A stretch of 64,000 nt of DNA from Tuctoria greenei (GCA_036927565.1 JAYESD010000008.1:21966100-22030099); one strand, 5' to 3'; shown: positions 9,066-20,997, counted from the first letter of the stretch. The notes: generated by a model from the sequence alone, not told the origin. Program-made: numbers and translations.

Positions 9066-10570
9066 TCATGTTGCCAATCCCTCCTCGTTCGCCAAACCCT
9101 CCTCGTTCACAGTCACAGGCTTCACGCTGCTACGCGGATCATGCCTGTAGTTGTACCTTTTGGCCCAGTAGACAAAGTTGAGCCACCCAAGGAACGCGAC
9201 TGCTGCAACAACCCAGTAGAACAGGTCAAGACGGGAGGTGCTCTTGTTCAAGTCCGCCCCATCCAGCCAACCACGGCCGCCGCCACCGTGACGAGTGACC
9301 TTGTTCACCAGCCGCACTAGCATTGTGCCCAGCAGGGACGCCATGCCCATCTGGCTCCAGAACAGTGCGACGCCGATCGTCTTCATGCCGCGGGTCGCCT
9401 CGCTGTTGAAGAACTCGAGCAGCCCGACAAAGGACGTGGTCTCCGTCATGCCGTGCAAGAAGGACTGCGGTATCAGCCAGAACACGGACATCGGCGGCTC
9501 GCCAGCGGCCACGGTATGCTTCCGCTTTCTTTCGATGATGGCAGCAACGACCGGTGCAACTGCTGTTAAGAGGAAACCGACGCCGACGCGTTGCAGGTGG
9601 GTGATGCCGGTGGCAATAACTCCCATTGCGAGGCAGAAGGCGAACCAATTAAAGAAGCTAGATTTCTGACGGGATTCCAAGGGATTATCTTCGTCGAATT
9701 GGTCTGCACCCAGGGCTGGTATACAGGCACGCATGAAGCCTTCTCCTAGTGCAGTGATATAGAGCGCTACGTACAGCAGGCTGGCACGCCATCCATCAAC
9801 CTCCTGGCAGCTGCTTGGATCTGATGCAGGATTGCAGCTTGGAGGACGGAGGGACGGAAGGTGGGCTTGAAGAGTGAGCAGTCCGAAACCCTTTTTCAAT
9901 ACAAATAATAATGAATCGTTAATAAATTATATAGCTCGAAAACAGGGTCAATCTGTAACTTGTTACTCATAAGGCAACTCTTACCTACATATTGGGTTTA
10001 ATAAAGTTCCGTTTATCAAAAAAAAAAATTGCACCGCAAAGATTGACAAAAGTTCATTTGTATCTGATGATTGATAAAATGTTCATTGTCTCTGATGATT
10101 GACAAAAAGATAGAGGTAAATTACCAAAATCACGAGGGGAACTGACACTAGTGTAATGATCGAGGTAGTGATGTATGAATCTGAGATAAAGCCCCCCAGC
10201 AGAGCAAATCCACACATGGCACCGATGAAGTTGGTTACTGTGGTTGAAGCATCGGATACTCCCATGTGCATTACTCCGTTCAAATAGGTAACAAGATTCT
10301 TCAGGGTCGGGCTCTGCACCATGTAGTTTACCACCACCAAAACTGCAAAATAAAAAGATACATATGCACATATTAGTAAGGCAGAATAATTCAAAATAAA
10401 CCTGCCAGCTAATTTCTACACAATTCACAGGTAATGAACCAGACTGCATATTGATTTTAAGAAAGCATAGTCCATGACTTACAGTACAAAAACCATGCAG
10501 CTCGCACTCCCCCATGCACCTTTGGGTTAATTGGCTTTCGCCTCCAATCTAGAAAACCCTTAATCTCCAT
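9066..10570 (-). CDS. NPF4-like NRT1/PTR family transporter with an internal deletion
   Basis: Three exons (10570-10483, 10342-10125, 9890-9066) with GT..AG introns join in phase to about 376 residues. Exon 1 opens MEIKGFLDWRRKPINPKVHG, the usual N-terminus before TM1. Exon 2 has NLVTYLNGVMHMG, VTNFIGA and LLGGFISDSYIT (TM2-TM3). Exon 3 has LLTLQAHLPSLRPPSC, the GADQFDEDNP motif and SSFFNWFAFCLAMG, then jumps straight to THLQRVGVGF and PMSVFWLIPQ...SFVGLLEFF, ending in YWAKRYNYRHDPR. Family members have 550-620 residues; about 190 residues (the rest of the first six-helix bundle, the central loop and early helices of the second) are missing at this junction without loss of frame. NPF4 members move nitrate, ABA or other solutes with protons at the plasma membrane. 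This form cannot make a normal 12-helix fold, so it is a decayed paralogue or a truncated protein. The start has a TATA box 73 bp upstream. Confidence 0.85.
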
Positions 10571-10642
10571 GGTAGACTCCTTTTCCCTCTAATGTACCGA
10601 TCCTTAATCTGCCTGCTCACAAAAGTCTGCAGTAGAACCTTG

Positions 10643-10650
10643 TATTTATA
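10643..10650 (-). promoter_or_regulatory. TATA box of the NPF4-like gene
   Basis: CTATAAATAC on the minus strand, 73 bp upstream of the ATG at 10570, a normal plant spacing. Confidence 0.6.
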
Positions 10651-10656
10651 GCACAA

Positions 10657-11289
10657 TAAGACCACCACCAATGAGCTGGCTAATCTACTGACAAAACATA
10701 AAATTGAGAGGCTGGTCCTATAATATTTCGATTATTATTAATCATATAAAATAAACCTGGACGGCGCACTAATTGACCTTATGAACTTATTGTTTCAATC
10801 ACATGTATAGTACACATGGGCTGCTGACAACTGAGCATATATAGACAGAAAGATAATGAGAACAATTCCTAGAATGATTATTTCTCTGACATATTTTCTA
10901 GACATACCACAGGTTCAATAGAAACTCCCATATTGTTTGAGACAAATAGTAAGATACGCATGTTAACTGTCCTATGATAAAGGAATGATATCTCCATGAT
11001 ACAAATGTGATTTTCAGGTCCTAATTAAATGTACTATAGCTATGATTAAACAAGAAATATATCAGAATCACATCTATTACAATGTCTGTTTAAGTGGACT
11101 TAAATTTTGTTTTACTAGTCCATAATTGAAAGGATTGATTGTATGAATGAAGCACAATGAGATACAACCAAACGGAGACTCAAGCTATTTATACCATGGG
11201 AAAGTTGGCACAGATCATACTAATTTGAATTAACTGGTACGTCATTTAACAGATTAACAACAAAAAGTTAGCCTCTTGAAAAGGACTGA
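10657..11289. other. Intergenic, AT-rich, nothing recognised
   Basis: Upstream region of the NPF4-like gene and left flank of CACTA element A. No ORF, repeat or RNA gene was recognised. Confidence 0.4.
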
Positions 11290-11720
11290 CACTGATACAA
11301 TAAGCCTCATCTCAGGCGGCTCCAAACATATTATCACATGCGGTTTTCAAAACCGTCTGAAACGAAGAGCCTATGATAATCTGCAATTTGACAGGCGGAA
11401 AGTAAAACTGCATGTGAAATGAGTTTATCACAGATGGTTCTTTACCTATGACTAGCCGCTTGTGAAGACGTTTTATCACAGGTGGTTCGTACAATATAAG
11501 TAATCGCCTATGATAATGGTGTTATCACAGGCGGATCATTATCTATGACTAGCCGCCTGTGAAGATAATTTATCACATCCGGTTTGTACCGTAAGAGTAA
11601 TTGCCTGTGATAATAGAGTTACCACAGGTGGTTCTTTACCTATAGCTAGTCGCCTGTGATAATATAATTTCACAAGCAGGTCTAGCCGTAGGTAAGGAAC
11701 CACCTGTGATAAAGTATACT
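11290..11720. repeat. Left subterminal repeats of CACTA A
   Basis: About a dozen direct and inverted copies of TATCACAGGCGGTTC / CGCCTGTGATAAT with variations, forming potential hairpins roughly every 35-50 bp. In CACTA elements such repeats bind the element's own DNA-binding protein. Confidence 0.65.
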
Positions 11721-11926
11721 TTATGCAGTACTATCTGCTGTTATTTTTAATTTCCAGGTCAAGTTCACTAAATCAATATAATCACAAAAGTCATCTCATA
11801 GTTTACACTAAAATAATATAATCACAAAAGTCATCTCACAGAAGTCAATTTCACTAAAACAATATACATATTTACAAGTTACACTTTCAATTGACATACA
11901 AGTCATCTCATAATTTACAAGTTTCA

Positions 11927-13691
11927 CTAAAAACTATTTCTATTTTCATTCTCGCAAAGTTCTGGCACATCAGCTATTACACCTGCGTGATCAGAGAACA
12001 TCCCTCTTCGGTGGAAAATTTTGCGACGCATTAATTGACATAGTTCACTCGCAATCTTGTTGACTCCTTCACCAGGAATACTTCTAGAAACCGGCCATTC
12101 TTGGTTCACATTCTTCGTGTGCTGCAATGAAACACATAACAAGGTTTAGAATGTGTTGGTTTGAACTACCTCAAAGTATAGATCAAAGTGAGTATTGGTA
12201 TTTTTGGAGCAGTTCTACTATGAGTAATTGAATTTTGAAGTTGGAATCAAAATCTAAAAATAATGTTTCTGGTCATATTGAACAACAGAGATAAAATTTG
12301 AATCTGGGAATTCTGTACAGGTGAAACGGCTATGAACATTTTACAGGATGTGATGGAGATATGCATATAGGCTTTCATGGCAAACCACTTGCACTACTGG
12401 AAACTAGAGTTCAATACCTTTCTAACAAAATAATATAAGTATTAAAATACGCTAGTTACAATGAAAATGAAACTCAAAAATAAGAAAAATACAATATAGA
12501 CATTAAAGATAACTTACATCCTCACGATTCACTCTATATTCGCAGGCGGTCTGAAGATGCTCGCGTACATAATACCCGCATAAGACGCTCTCAGGAGGCT
12601 GCTTGGAACAAGGATAATATGTTGATATGTGCAATGCATCCTTATTAGGAGGTCTCTGGCCGCCAAGTTTTTGCGCGTAAAACCGCCAAACATTGTAATA
12701 AAAAAATGTCATATAAAACTTATCAACACATTCTTAATGTGTGTAAATTAAAAGTATCAAATAACCGTGCAATTTCAAAATGGAAAAGAAATCTGCGTAA
12801 CGATCTGGTGGGTAATCGACTGAGTCCAAGACCATTGCCAAACCCTGCGTTGGCTTGATGAAGATTATTATGTAGTGTTCACTGCACACGTTCAAACACA
12901 CATGTTAAGTTAACAATTTGCAATAATTGTTATTTCAATGTCATGTGTCGAACTTACTTGAAGTGGTACGGAGCCTTTACGAGGTCCTTGCCATCTCTAA
13001 CAAAGTTAAACATGACATGTCCTATGTGAGCTGCAACCCATGTCCTTTTACCCTTCTTTTGTTTTGCGATTGATTTTTTTAAAAAATAAAAAATTCAGGT
13101 GCTTGTACTCTTCTGAGTTCCGTTCCACCTTAAAGTCGAATATCGACTTTGCAATCAGTGTAGGGTCAAGGATACCCGTCTTGGTGTTCAGTTTTTCATT
13201 ATCCATATATTGCATCCTATTGAGGAAGTCTTGAATGTTATAATCTCATGAAATGTGTATGCGTGTAGTAAGAAAAACAAATATGAAATATTAGAGACAC
13301 TTACAAGCACCAGATGAGTAGCAGGTTGATTTCGAGCATGCCTCGACATAAAAAGGCTATGTAGATCTTCAAAGAGAAGGGCTCATTTGTCTGCTCCAGT
13401 GCTCCAGAATACTTCTTTTGGCATACGAAATATGACATAACAAAGATCATATTTTGTGTTGGCAGTGATGTACCACTCGTGCATTCTTTTGAGCGAGACA
13501 GGTTATTTGCAAAGTTGTACCGATGTAATGAACGGCTTCCCATTCTTATATTCAGAAGGAACATCATTAATCATGTATATTGGAACTATTGGTTTAACAA
13601 AAGCCTTCTGCCGATTATATATGACATCGTATTCTTTCCACTCCTCAATATCTTCTAATGTTGGCTCATGTGAAGAACAAGACGCATTCGA
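11927..13691 (-). CDS. Ulp1-like C48 cysteine protease domain (CACTA A, C-terminal half)
   Basis: Split into exons and partly frameshifted. In order on the minus strand: RMHEWYITANTKYDLC..ICRMP (about 13490-13420), MLEINLLLIWCL (about 13336-13301), VAAHIGHVMFNFVRDGKDLV (about 13040), then the protease core. The catalytic residues are all visible: His in EHYIIIFIKPTQG (12875-12877), Asp in MVLDSVDY (12824-12826), Gln in KQPPES and Cys in LCGYY (12578-12580). The last exon (12121-11927, ELCQLMRRKIFHRRG) matches the C-terminal helix of these proteins. Ulp1/C48 enzymes cut SUMO or related modifiers from proteins in the nucleus. This type is carried by many plant CACTA and Mutator elements, where its role is unproven. 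An acceptor CAG|CACACG and a donor GAT|GTAAGT support the last two exons. It may be inactive because of frame breaks upstream. Confidence 0.7.
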
Positions 13692-15495
13692 TTATCCAAT
13701 ATTTTCCTTTAGATATTCCAAATATTTTGACACTTCTTTAGAAGGTTTCTTATTTTCGTATGAGCTAACTTTCATAGGCACTGATGACCGAGGAGTAGTC
13801 GTCGAAAGTTGGACACTGGCTTGTTGTCGAACCTGTTGTTCAACTGATTGCTCTTTACTACCAACAGCTTGCTGTAGTACTGCTACAAGTTGTTGCTCAA
13901 CTGGTTGCTCTTTAGTACCAGCAGCTTGCTCTAGTACTGCTTCAATCTGTTGTTCAACTAGTTTCTCTTGGTTAACTGTACTAGCAATGTCACTATCATC
14001 CTTGCTAAGACATAGTGAGAGTGGACCTTTCTGGACTTTCGGCTTAGAAGATGGGGTTGCAGTATTTTGAGATGAGAGGAGACTAGACGTCGGCTCATCG
14101 TCCAACACGATATCGCGTCAGTGCCAAATGATTAATTGGTTGACAGTCTGCCCCCAAAGTCGTGATCTCCTCCTCATGTGTTATTTGGTCTATTTCATAA
14201 TCTTAATAATCATTATCAATGATATGAAGAAATTGCACCACAACATAATACAACGAAAGTGAATCGCCGTTGAAGTCACGATCAATCTTTGCCATAGCAA
14301 GGGCAAACTGTTTGGTTTTGTTCCCTGCTCTATCGATCAGGATAACAAGACAACAAGATTTGTCCTTAAAAATATCATCGACAGTGAACTTATGGGACCC
14401 TGAGCCTGGCACAGAACCTACGCTGCTAGTGTAGGCAGTTGGAGATACCAAATGCTCCTTTGCCACGGTAACCATCGATGTACTCGGTGCCACTAATTTT
14501 CCCAATTGTCTAAGTTGATCCATTTTTTCTTGCACATTTTCCTTGACCTTTTAAGCAATTGTTTCATCAAGTGTTTTCTTGAACTTCTCACGTCTTCTAT
14601 ATGTCTTTTCATCATTCGGGAAACCATCTCTCCAGGACATTTGAGAAGAGATTTCTCGAACCCGTCCACCATGTTCAAGGTTTCCTAGGATAGTGGTAAG
14701 TTGGTCATTCTCCCTCTTTGGCTTGAAGAGATCCTTATGTTGCTTTTTAATTACTTCTTTTATTTTTTGCTCTACTTCATTCACAGAGTTGGGCTTTTCA
14801 AGTTTGCCCCCGCTGGTCAAACCTGGCCGAGCAAAGACCTACCGTTGAGTTCTCACATCGCAGCCTTCTAACGGGTGAGGATTGCCCTTACTAGTAATTT
14901 CCTCTAATATCTTATTCCATTTATGAAATTTGGGGGCATATCCGGTAGACCCCAAGCGATGATGATATTTGTTCTTTTTGGCAAGCTCTGACCTAGTTGC
15001 ACTTAGGGCTTCAGCATTAGGTGTGGTCTTTTGACGAACAAATTCTTGCCACTGAGCTTGTGTGATTTTTCCCATCTTCTTCGGGCTAGGGACCTTATCG
15101 GCCTTAACATAAGCATTCATTTCACTCTTACAGCCACGAAACTTCTTGCCGCAAGAGACCAATGTTGCTTTCTTTACAACTTCTCCCATGTCTTTTGGGA
15201 ACTTGAATTGTTTCTTTATCCTCTCCCACAACTCATTCTTGTTCTCCTCAGGTAATTTTCTCCAATTCTCAGTTGTGATCAGCACGAGCTCTCTAACAAG
15301 GCAACCACATGCATTTTGGTACTTTGTAACTGAATCCAGTGGTTCTTGGGGAAGCCCACCTGGACCGACACTTGCTATGTATATGATGCAGTTCAATGGA
15401 CCCTTATTGGGACCTCGTTGCCCTTGTTTTCGCTTGAGTGAACCTGAGGATTTAACCATTGGAGAACCTTCTGCGGTTTTAGGAGCCGAAGTCAC
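13692..15495 (-). pseudogene. Transposase_24 (En/Spm TNPA-like) protein of CACTA A
   Basis: From MTSAPKTAEG at 15495 the protein has the Transposase_24 core: KRKQGQRGPNKGP, then LVRELVLITTENWRKLPEEN, ELWERIKKQFKFP and SCGKKFRGCKSEMN. A basic coiled-coil-like region follows (EEITSKGNPHPLEG; later EVEQKIKEVIKKQHKDLFKP, EMVSRM). The frame is broken by stops at 14839, 14551 and 14203 and resumes in other frames. The 13692-14108 part is a Gln/Glu/Ser-rich linker with near-repeats (EQPVEQQLVAVLQQAVGS). It leads into the Ulp1-like domain, a fusion often seen in plant CACTA second genes. Likely role: binding of element ends and accessory function for transposition. Confidence 0.7.
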
Positions 15496-15519
15496 CTCGT
15501 TGTCTTTGCAATTAAACTA

Positions 15520-15990
15520 GGTAGAAAAGAATTTTAAGACTTCATATACTTGACAACCAACATTAACTTGAACTGCTGGAGCTAGCATTCGTGATCCATA
15601 CCTTGTCGGCAGGATCTTATTCCGGGTGGAGATCTTCTGAAGTATTTTTAATTATTATATTTGGAAAAGGATCCGATGGACTGTGAAATGAGCCTAAACT
15701 GCTGGAGTTACTAAACTCCATATTGCCTTATTCATTGTTAATACCAGCAGCAGTCTTCTTAGGGCTTTCCATGCTAGATCAAAATTATTTTGAAATAGAG
15801 GGAGTATCATGAAACAATCAAAATTGAATACATCCGATAAAGAAACAATAGCTGCAAAACTTAAACCTTAGACTTCTTGTGACTCTCGGATAGTGTTCAT
15901 GAGGGTTTAGGTTACCAAAACTCTCATGAACTTAATCTGGATAGTGTTCTTAATTGTAATAGTAATATAAATTTAGCTTCTTAAAGAGAG
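15520..15990. other. Upstream part of the CACTA A gene, no ORF
   Basis: AT-rich, probably 5' UTR or intron of the minus-strand gene (pyrimidine-rich acceptor-like tracts). Nothing else is recognised. Confidence 0.3.
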
Positions 15991-15999
15991 GACAGTTTG

Positions 16000-16620
16000 C
16001 ATTTATTGGTGACAGAAGACAAGACACATTTCACATGATAGTATCCCAATTTCATCTGCCAATGAAATTGCAAAAGATAAAGTAGCTATAATCGAAACTA
16101 AAGTGTTTGGTGGTAGTACTTTATTTGGCATCTCTCTCCCTCTAAAAGGGGGTCAGAATCACAAATAAAACTAAAGATTCCCTTGACTTGTATTCAATCC
16201 TATGATGAAAAAGATCTATATTGAGAATCTCAGAGAGAGAGATATAAGATATTAAAGTAATTCAAAGCAAAGTATAGCTTGTTTCAACAACTCAATTTTG
16301 TTATAGTAGTAATCTAAAATGATATGCTTAGAGAGAGGGCACTTGATTTTTCCTAGTGACAAAAGACGAGCCCTTTCACACAATAGCATCCCTATTCGGA
16401 TATGCTATACTGAAGTTACAAAAGACAAAATAACTATAACCCAAACTGAATTTTTGTGGTGGTACTTTGTGTCACATCTCTCTCCCATCCCTCTTTCTCT
16501 CTCTCTACAGAGGGGTCAATACCACAAAGAAAAGTGAGAGTTTCTTGACCTGTCTACAATACGAAGATAAACAAGACACATTTCACATAATGGTATCCCG
16601 ATTCCATACGCCACTGAAAT
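16000..16620. repeat. Tandem duplication of about 310-340 bp in CACTA A
   Basis: The block starting near 16000 (gtgacagaagacaagacaca...catgatagtatccc) recurs near 16350 (gtgacaaaagacgag...cacaatagcatccc). Both copies share the order of a TGGTGGTA(G)TACTTT segment, a CATCTCTCTCCC segment, a ggGGTCA segment and CTTGACYTGT. A third short piece (gacacatttcacataatggtatccc, 16574) follows. There is no coding potential. Confidence 0.65.
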
Positions 16621-16689
16621 TACAAACCCTAGAGGTTCCTAACAATACCAAATCAAACTTAGAAAATAAAAAAATAAACAATCTAGTAC

Positions 16690-17031
16690 ACTGAGTGTCG
16701 TCAGTAGGAGAAGGTTGGGAGGGGGCAGCACACGGTGGGGGTAGATGCCGGGAAGGAGGAGGCAGCGCCGGGAGCGCGAGGGTGAGGCGGCGAGGACGAG
16801 GAGGGAGGCGACACGGGGACGGAGGAGGGAAGGAAGCGGCGTGGGGGACAAAGAAGGGAGGAAAAAGGCAGACATACTGGACACGACAACGGCAACAAAG
16901 ACGAAGCTCGATAGTGAGGGTGCGCGGCGAGGTCTAAGCTTAGCAATGAGGGTAAAGCTCAGCAGTGAGGGCGGCGAGGGCTTGGCAGCAAACAAAATTT
17001 TGGCAGCCTGATGACATCTAAGTGAATACAC
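16690..17031 (-). other. GC-rich, strand-asymmetric block (possible first exon or 5' UTR)
   Basis: The plus strand is almost all purines and the minus strand is CT-rich. A minus-strand frame (17031-16639) is open for 130 codons but is Ser/Leu/Pro-rich low-complexity sequence with no domain. It sits between the subterminal repeats and the Transposase_24 gene, so a transcription start region for that gene is the simplest reading. Confidence 0.3.
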
Positions 17032-17148
17032 CCGGGTTAGGTTTTTCCGAGGAGGCCGAGCGCTCTTATATAGGCGCCTATCTTCTCAGGCGGTTCTAAT
17101 GAAAAACAACCTGAGCGGAGAACTTTCCTCACGCAGTTATTCCTTACT

Positions 17149-18821
17149 AACCGTTTGAGAAGATATCTTTATCTCAGGTGATTATTCAGTAAAAACCGCA
17201 TGTGCCTTTATGTACTAAGTCTAGGATTAATTAATTTTCTTGATTAAAATGAGGGCCTTTTAAAAGCCCAAATTCCAATTTCTTGTAATATTCTTTAGAA
17301 TTACATGTTCCCATTAAATTTCACTTGGGAAACCTTTGAAATAGGTCAGAACATAAAAAAACAAATAACACTGGTTATTTGTCATTTTTCCATCTTGTTG
17401 AATATAATGATTTTTTCATTGAATTTTTCTATGGAACTTTTTAGTCATCATACCAACCTCTATGATTTTTTCAGATTTTTATAAATTTTTTTGGAACAAT
17501 GTGTGTTCGAAATTTGAAAAATGTCTCATACGTATATGAGCATTTGATTAGAATGATGGATAATTTGAATTTTGACATGTTGGAATGCTTTAAAAATTTT
17601 TTTTAAAAAATCTTACATGTATAAATAAGACAATATGTTCATACAAACCAATTTTAGTGGAATATCCCCCTTTTTTAGGAGATATAAAAATGTGAATAAT
17701 ATGTGAATATCAATTAATTTGATATTTACCAAAACATTACCATGTTATCTATACAAGTTTTATAATATGTGATTCAGGTGGTAGACATAATTTTTCGAAG
17801 AATATAGAAAAAGTATCATCGAATTTGGACTCAATTTACAAAATCTATACATGTTTGAGTATTTATATTGACATCTAAATAAAAAAAGAAGTAAGAGAAA
17901 AGAAAACTGAAGAACAACCTCAGACCTTTATCACATGCGATTCTTTAGTAACAACCGCCTGTGCAGTAGTTAAAAACCGCATGTGAAAAGATGTACTAAG
18001 TCTAGGCTTAATTAATATTCTTCATTGAAATAGGGGCCTTTTAAAAGCTCAAATTCCACTTTCTTGTAATATGCTTTAGTATGACAGGTTCTCATTAAAT
18101 TTCACTTGAGAAAACCTTTTAAATTGGTCAGAACATAAAAAAGAAATAACACTGGTTATTTGTCATTTTTCTATCTTGAGGAATATAATGATTTTTTCAT
18201 TGATTTTTTCATTGATTTTTTTCTATGGAACTTTTTAGTCATCATACCAACCTCTATGATTTTTTTCTGATTTTTATAAATTTTTTTGAATCAATTTGTA
18301 TTTAAAATTTGAAGGATACCTCATATGTATATGACCATTTGATCAGAATGATGGATAATTTGAATCTTGAAATGCTGGAATGCTTTAAAAAAATTTAAAA
18401 ATTCATACATGTATAAATAAGACAATATATTCATACAAACCAATTTCACTGGAAGATCCCCTATTTTTAGAAGATATAAAAATGTAAATAATATGTGAAT
18501 ATAAATTAATTTGATATTTACCAAAACATTACAATGTTAGCTGTACAAGTTTTAAAATATTTGGTGCAGGTGGTAGATATAGATTTCCGAAGAATATAGA
18601 AAAAAGTATCATCGAATTGTGACTCAATTTACAAAATATATAAATGTTTGGGTATTTATATCAGAATCTAAATAAAAAAGAAGCAATAGAAAAGAAAACT
18701 GAAGAACAGACTCGGACCTTTATCACAGGCCGTTCTTTAGCAACAACCGCCTAAGAAAAATCTTATCCCAGACGGTTCATCATTAAAATACGCCTGTGAA
18801 AATGGGCGACGATATAAAGTG
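17149..18821. repeat. Right subterminal region of CACTA A: two 785-bp tandem copies
   Basis: The segment from CTTTATCTCAGGTG (17167) to about 17930 is repeated with roughly 85-90% visible identity from CTTTATCACATGCG (17926) to about 18716, and a third partial start (CTTTATCACAGGCCG) leads into the element end. Each copy opens with ACCGC(C/A)TGTG-type subterminal repeats followed by the same AT-rich spacer (GGGCCTTTTAAAAGC; TAACACTGGTTATTTGTCAT). No coding capacity. Confidence 0.7.
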
Positions 18822-19529
18822 CTCCTCGGGCACTGTAGAAAACCTAATTCGGTAGATTTTACATTGATGCAGTCAGACTATCAAATTTTTGTCTTTTCGG
18901 CCGCCCCTCTGCTTCCAGGGTGCACACGCCGTTCCTTTCATCACTTGATCAAGCTTCAAACAGAGAAAAGGTTCGCAGAGACTTCTTCTTCCAGTGTCAA
19001 ACAACTTCCATTGTTTGTTATCCTGTTTTTCAGTTTGGTTTTGTTGAGTTTGGCTACAGCCCCCCTCTCCCTACTCCCCAAGATGTAATTGTGCCTCCTC
19101 TTGAGCTCCTCCATGAATTTTGTAGAAAAAAACCTTAGATTTGAAGGATTAAAGGTTGAATATGAATACAGACACATCACATGTTCGATAAAATGTTTCA
19201 ATCAATAAGCCAAACTTCAAATATCCATTGTGGCCAATGGGAAGCTGAGAAAATTATGAAAAAAAATTTCTTGGAACCCTTATGAACAGGCCTACATGAT
19301 ACCGGTATTCACTCATATGATACAGGCTGTTTATGTCTCTATAAATTCATTGTAAGGAAGACCTTTAGCGAATATTTGTGGCCAAATCTTGCAGTAGAAA
19401 ATTCTGTAAATTTTTAAAAAAATTCTATTATGATCTTAGGAACTCTTTGTAAAAAATTTTAACATCAGAATCCCTTATCTTCTTGCACATCCCTTATTTT
19501 ATCTGTTTTGTCACATTTTTTTATTGAAG
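18822..19529. other. Spacer upstream of the TNP2 gene, nothing recognised
   Basis: No conserved ORF. A CACTGTAGAAAACC at 18831 resembles a CACTA terminus, but no partner end lies in the window, so it is not called. This region should contain the promoter and leader of the TNP2 gene. Confidence 0.35.
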
Positions 19530-20140
19530 ATGGACCACCGAGCGTGGATGTATAACATGCCAAGACCTGATCCTATGCGGATTCAAAATGTTATAAATTT
19601 TATTGAAGCATCCAAGAGACATGCAAGGATGCAAAAGATAGATGACATATTATGTCCATGTATCACCTGTGAAAATCAGATTGCATGGATAGATACTATA
19701 GTAACCCAATCTCATTTGATGAAAAGAGGTTTCAAAGAAAACTACACAATATGGACAGAGCATGGTGAGTTAAATACACATGAAGTGGATAAAGATGATG
19801 TGAGAGGTTCAGATGACAATATGTTCATATCGACAATGGTAGTGACAATCAAGATGGTGATGATGATGATGACTTCGATTGTGAGTAGATGTTGCATCAC
19901 ATTGAACCATATATATTGATTTCTATGATAACAAGTAAATGTTTAAGTAAAATGGAGACATTGCAGAATGCAGCGACAGAGTTTTATATGATGAATCAAA
20001 GGGTTGTGATAAAGAGTTTACTACATTGTGTGCAGTCTTAGAACTACTAAAGTTGGAAGGCACACATGGATGGTTCGATTGTAGTTTCTATGATCTTTTG
20101 AATCTTTTGGAAAAAATTCTTCCAAATCCCAATAAATTGA
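19530..20140 (+). pseudogene. CACTA B: TNP2-type transposase, N-terminal segment
   Basis: Starts MDHRAWMYNMPRPDPMRIQN, the Transposase-associated domain, with its zinc-binding-like CPCITCEN and GFKENYTIWTEHGE. After a stop near 19880 the protein continues in other frames as DRVLYDESKGCDKEFTTLCA, LELLKLEGTHGW and DLLNLLEKILPNPNKL. There it is cut by CACTA element C at 20141. The same protein resumes at 26218. TNP2/TNPD proteins are the catalytic transposases of the En/Spm superfamily. This copy has stops, frameshifts and two large insertions. Confidence 0.85.
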
Positions 20141-20149
20141 CACTACGTA

Positions 20150-20580
20150 AGAAAGGCTCATACGAGATGGGCCCGGACGAAGAAGGGAGACGAACAAACT
20201 GTGCGTCCCCGTCGTCGCGTCTCGCATTACGGTGGCATCAGAGACAGGCTTCAAGGCGCGTCGCCGATCAAACTAGGTGTGAGACACGCTCAAAAGAAGA
20301 GCGTTTCTTTTCTTTGTATCATAACATATGACCTTTACATGGTCATTGGAGATGCCGCTAGCGCGTGTCGCCCGTCAGCGTACATGCGTGACAGGCCCTT
20401 ACAAAGCCCGTCGCAGATATAATAATTGATTCGAGACGTCCTATATTGTAGCAAGTCGCAGATTTATTAACTTATGTGAGACGGGCTTTATGGAAGCTTG
20501 TCTCCTTTATGTTGGTTATCCGAGATGCTCTCTGCTATAGCTCGTCGCGAATTATTTACAGGCAGGGTCTACTATTAGGA
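20150..20580. repeat. Left subterminal repeats of CACTA C
   Basis: Multiple short direct and inverted motifs of the type GAGACGGGCTT, CGTCTCG and GCGCGTCGCC, spaced 20-40 bp. The same motif class returns at about 24000-26210. Confidence 0.55.
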
Positions 20581-20997
20581 GCTAGCTAGGATTTGGCAGC
20601 CGTATTACCAGTGTCAACAACATACTGTTCATGAACATATGCCAAAATGATCACACGTTAAATTATATTGACCAATAAAAAATTACCAAAGTGTCAATCG
20701 TGGTTATCAACTATACTAACTGCACAACAAAGACTGCTCATCCGGATTACAATGTAACTAATTACACAAATCATAACTGTCATCATCTAATCCTGTATAC
20801 CTTAATGAAAATTCTCCCGATCAATGACTTCATTAATGATGATCCTTCGTAGCCTCTAATGCTCCGACTGAGACATGGTCCTCAAATTCAATAAAATAAC
20901 TGAAATCATATAAACCATTATCAAATTGCAATCACATTCACTTAATCAATCACATAAGTTAGCAAATATCTGTTAGTGAATGGATAACCAAGCTTAC

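Larger units (their letters stand above)
11290..18821 (-). mobile_element. CACTA-type element A (Transposase_24 / Ulp1), ends tentative
   Basis: The left end reads CACTGATACAATAAGCCTCA then CAGGCGG. The right end, reverse-complemented, reads CACTTTATATCGTCGCCCAT then ACAGGCG; the two align with several mismatches and one indel. Both ends are followed inward by many copies of (T)ATCACAGGCGGTT and its complement, the subterminal repeats expected of CACTA elements. The 3-bp flanks (TGA left, CTC right) do not match, so the borders are not proven. The internal gene is on the minus strand. No TNP2-type transposase lies between these borders; the one at 19530 may belong to the same or another element. 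Confidence 0.5.

Noticed and set aside
12392..12404. CACTACTGGAAAC, resembles a CACTA terminus
   Set aside because: It lies in a region between Ulp1-like exons, has no inverted partner at a sensible distance and no subterminal repeats around it.
18831..18844. CACTGTAGAAAACC as left end of the TNP2-bearing CACTA
   Set aside because: Right end is outside the window and subterminal repeats are not seen after it; cannot be supported.
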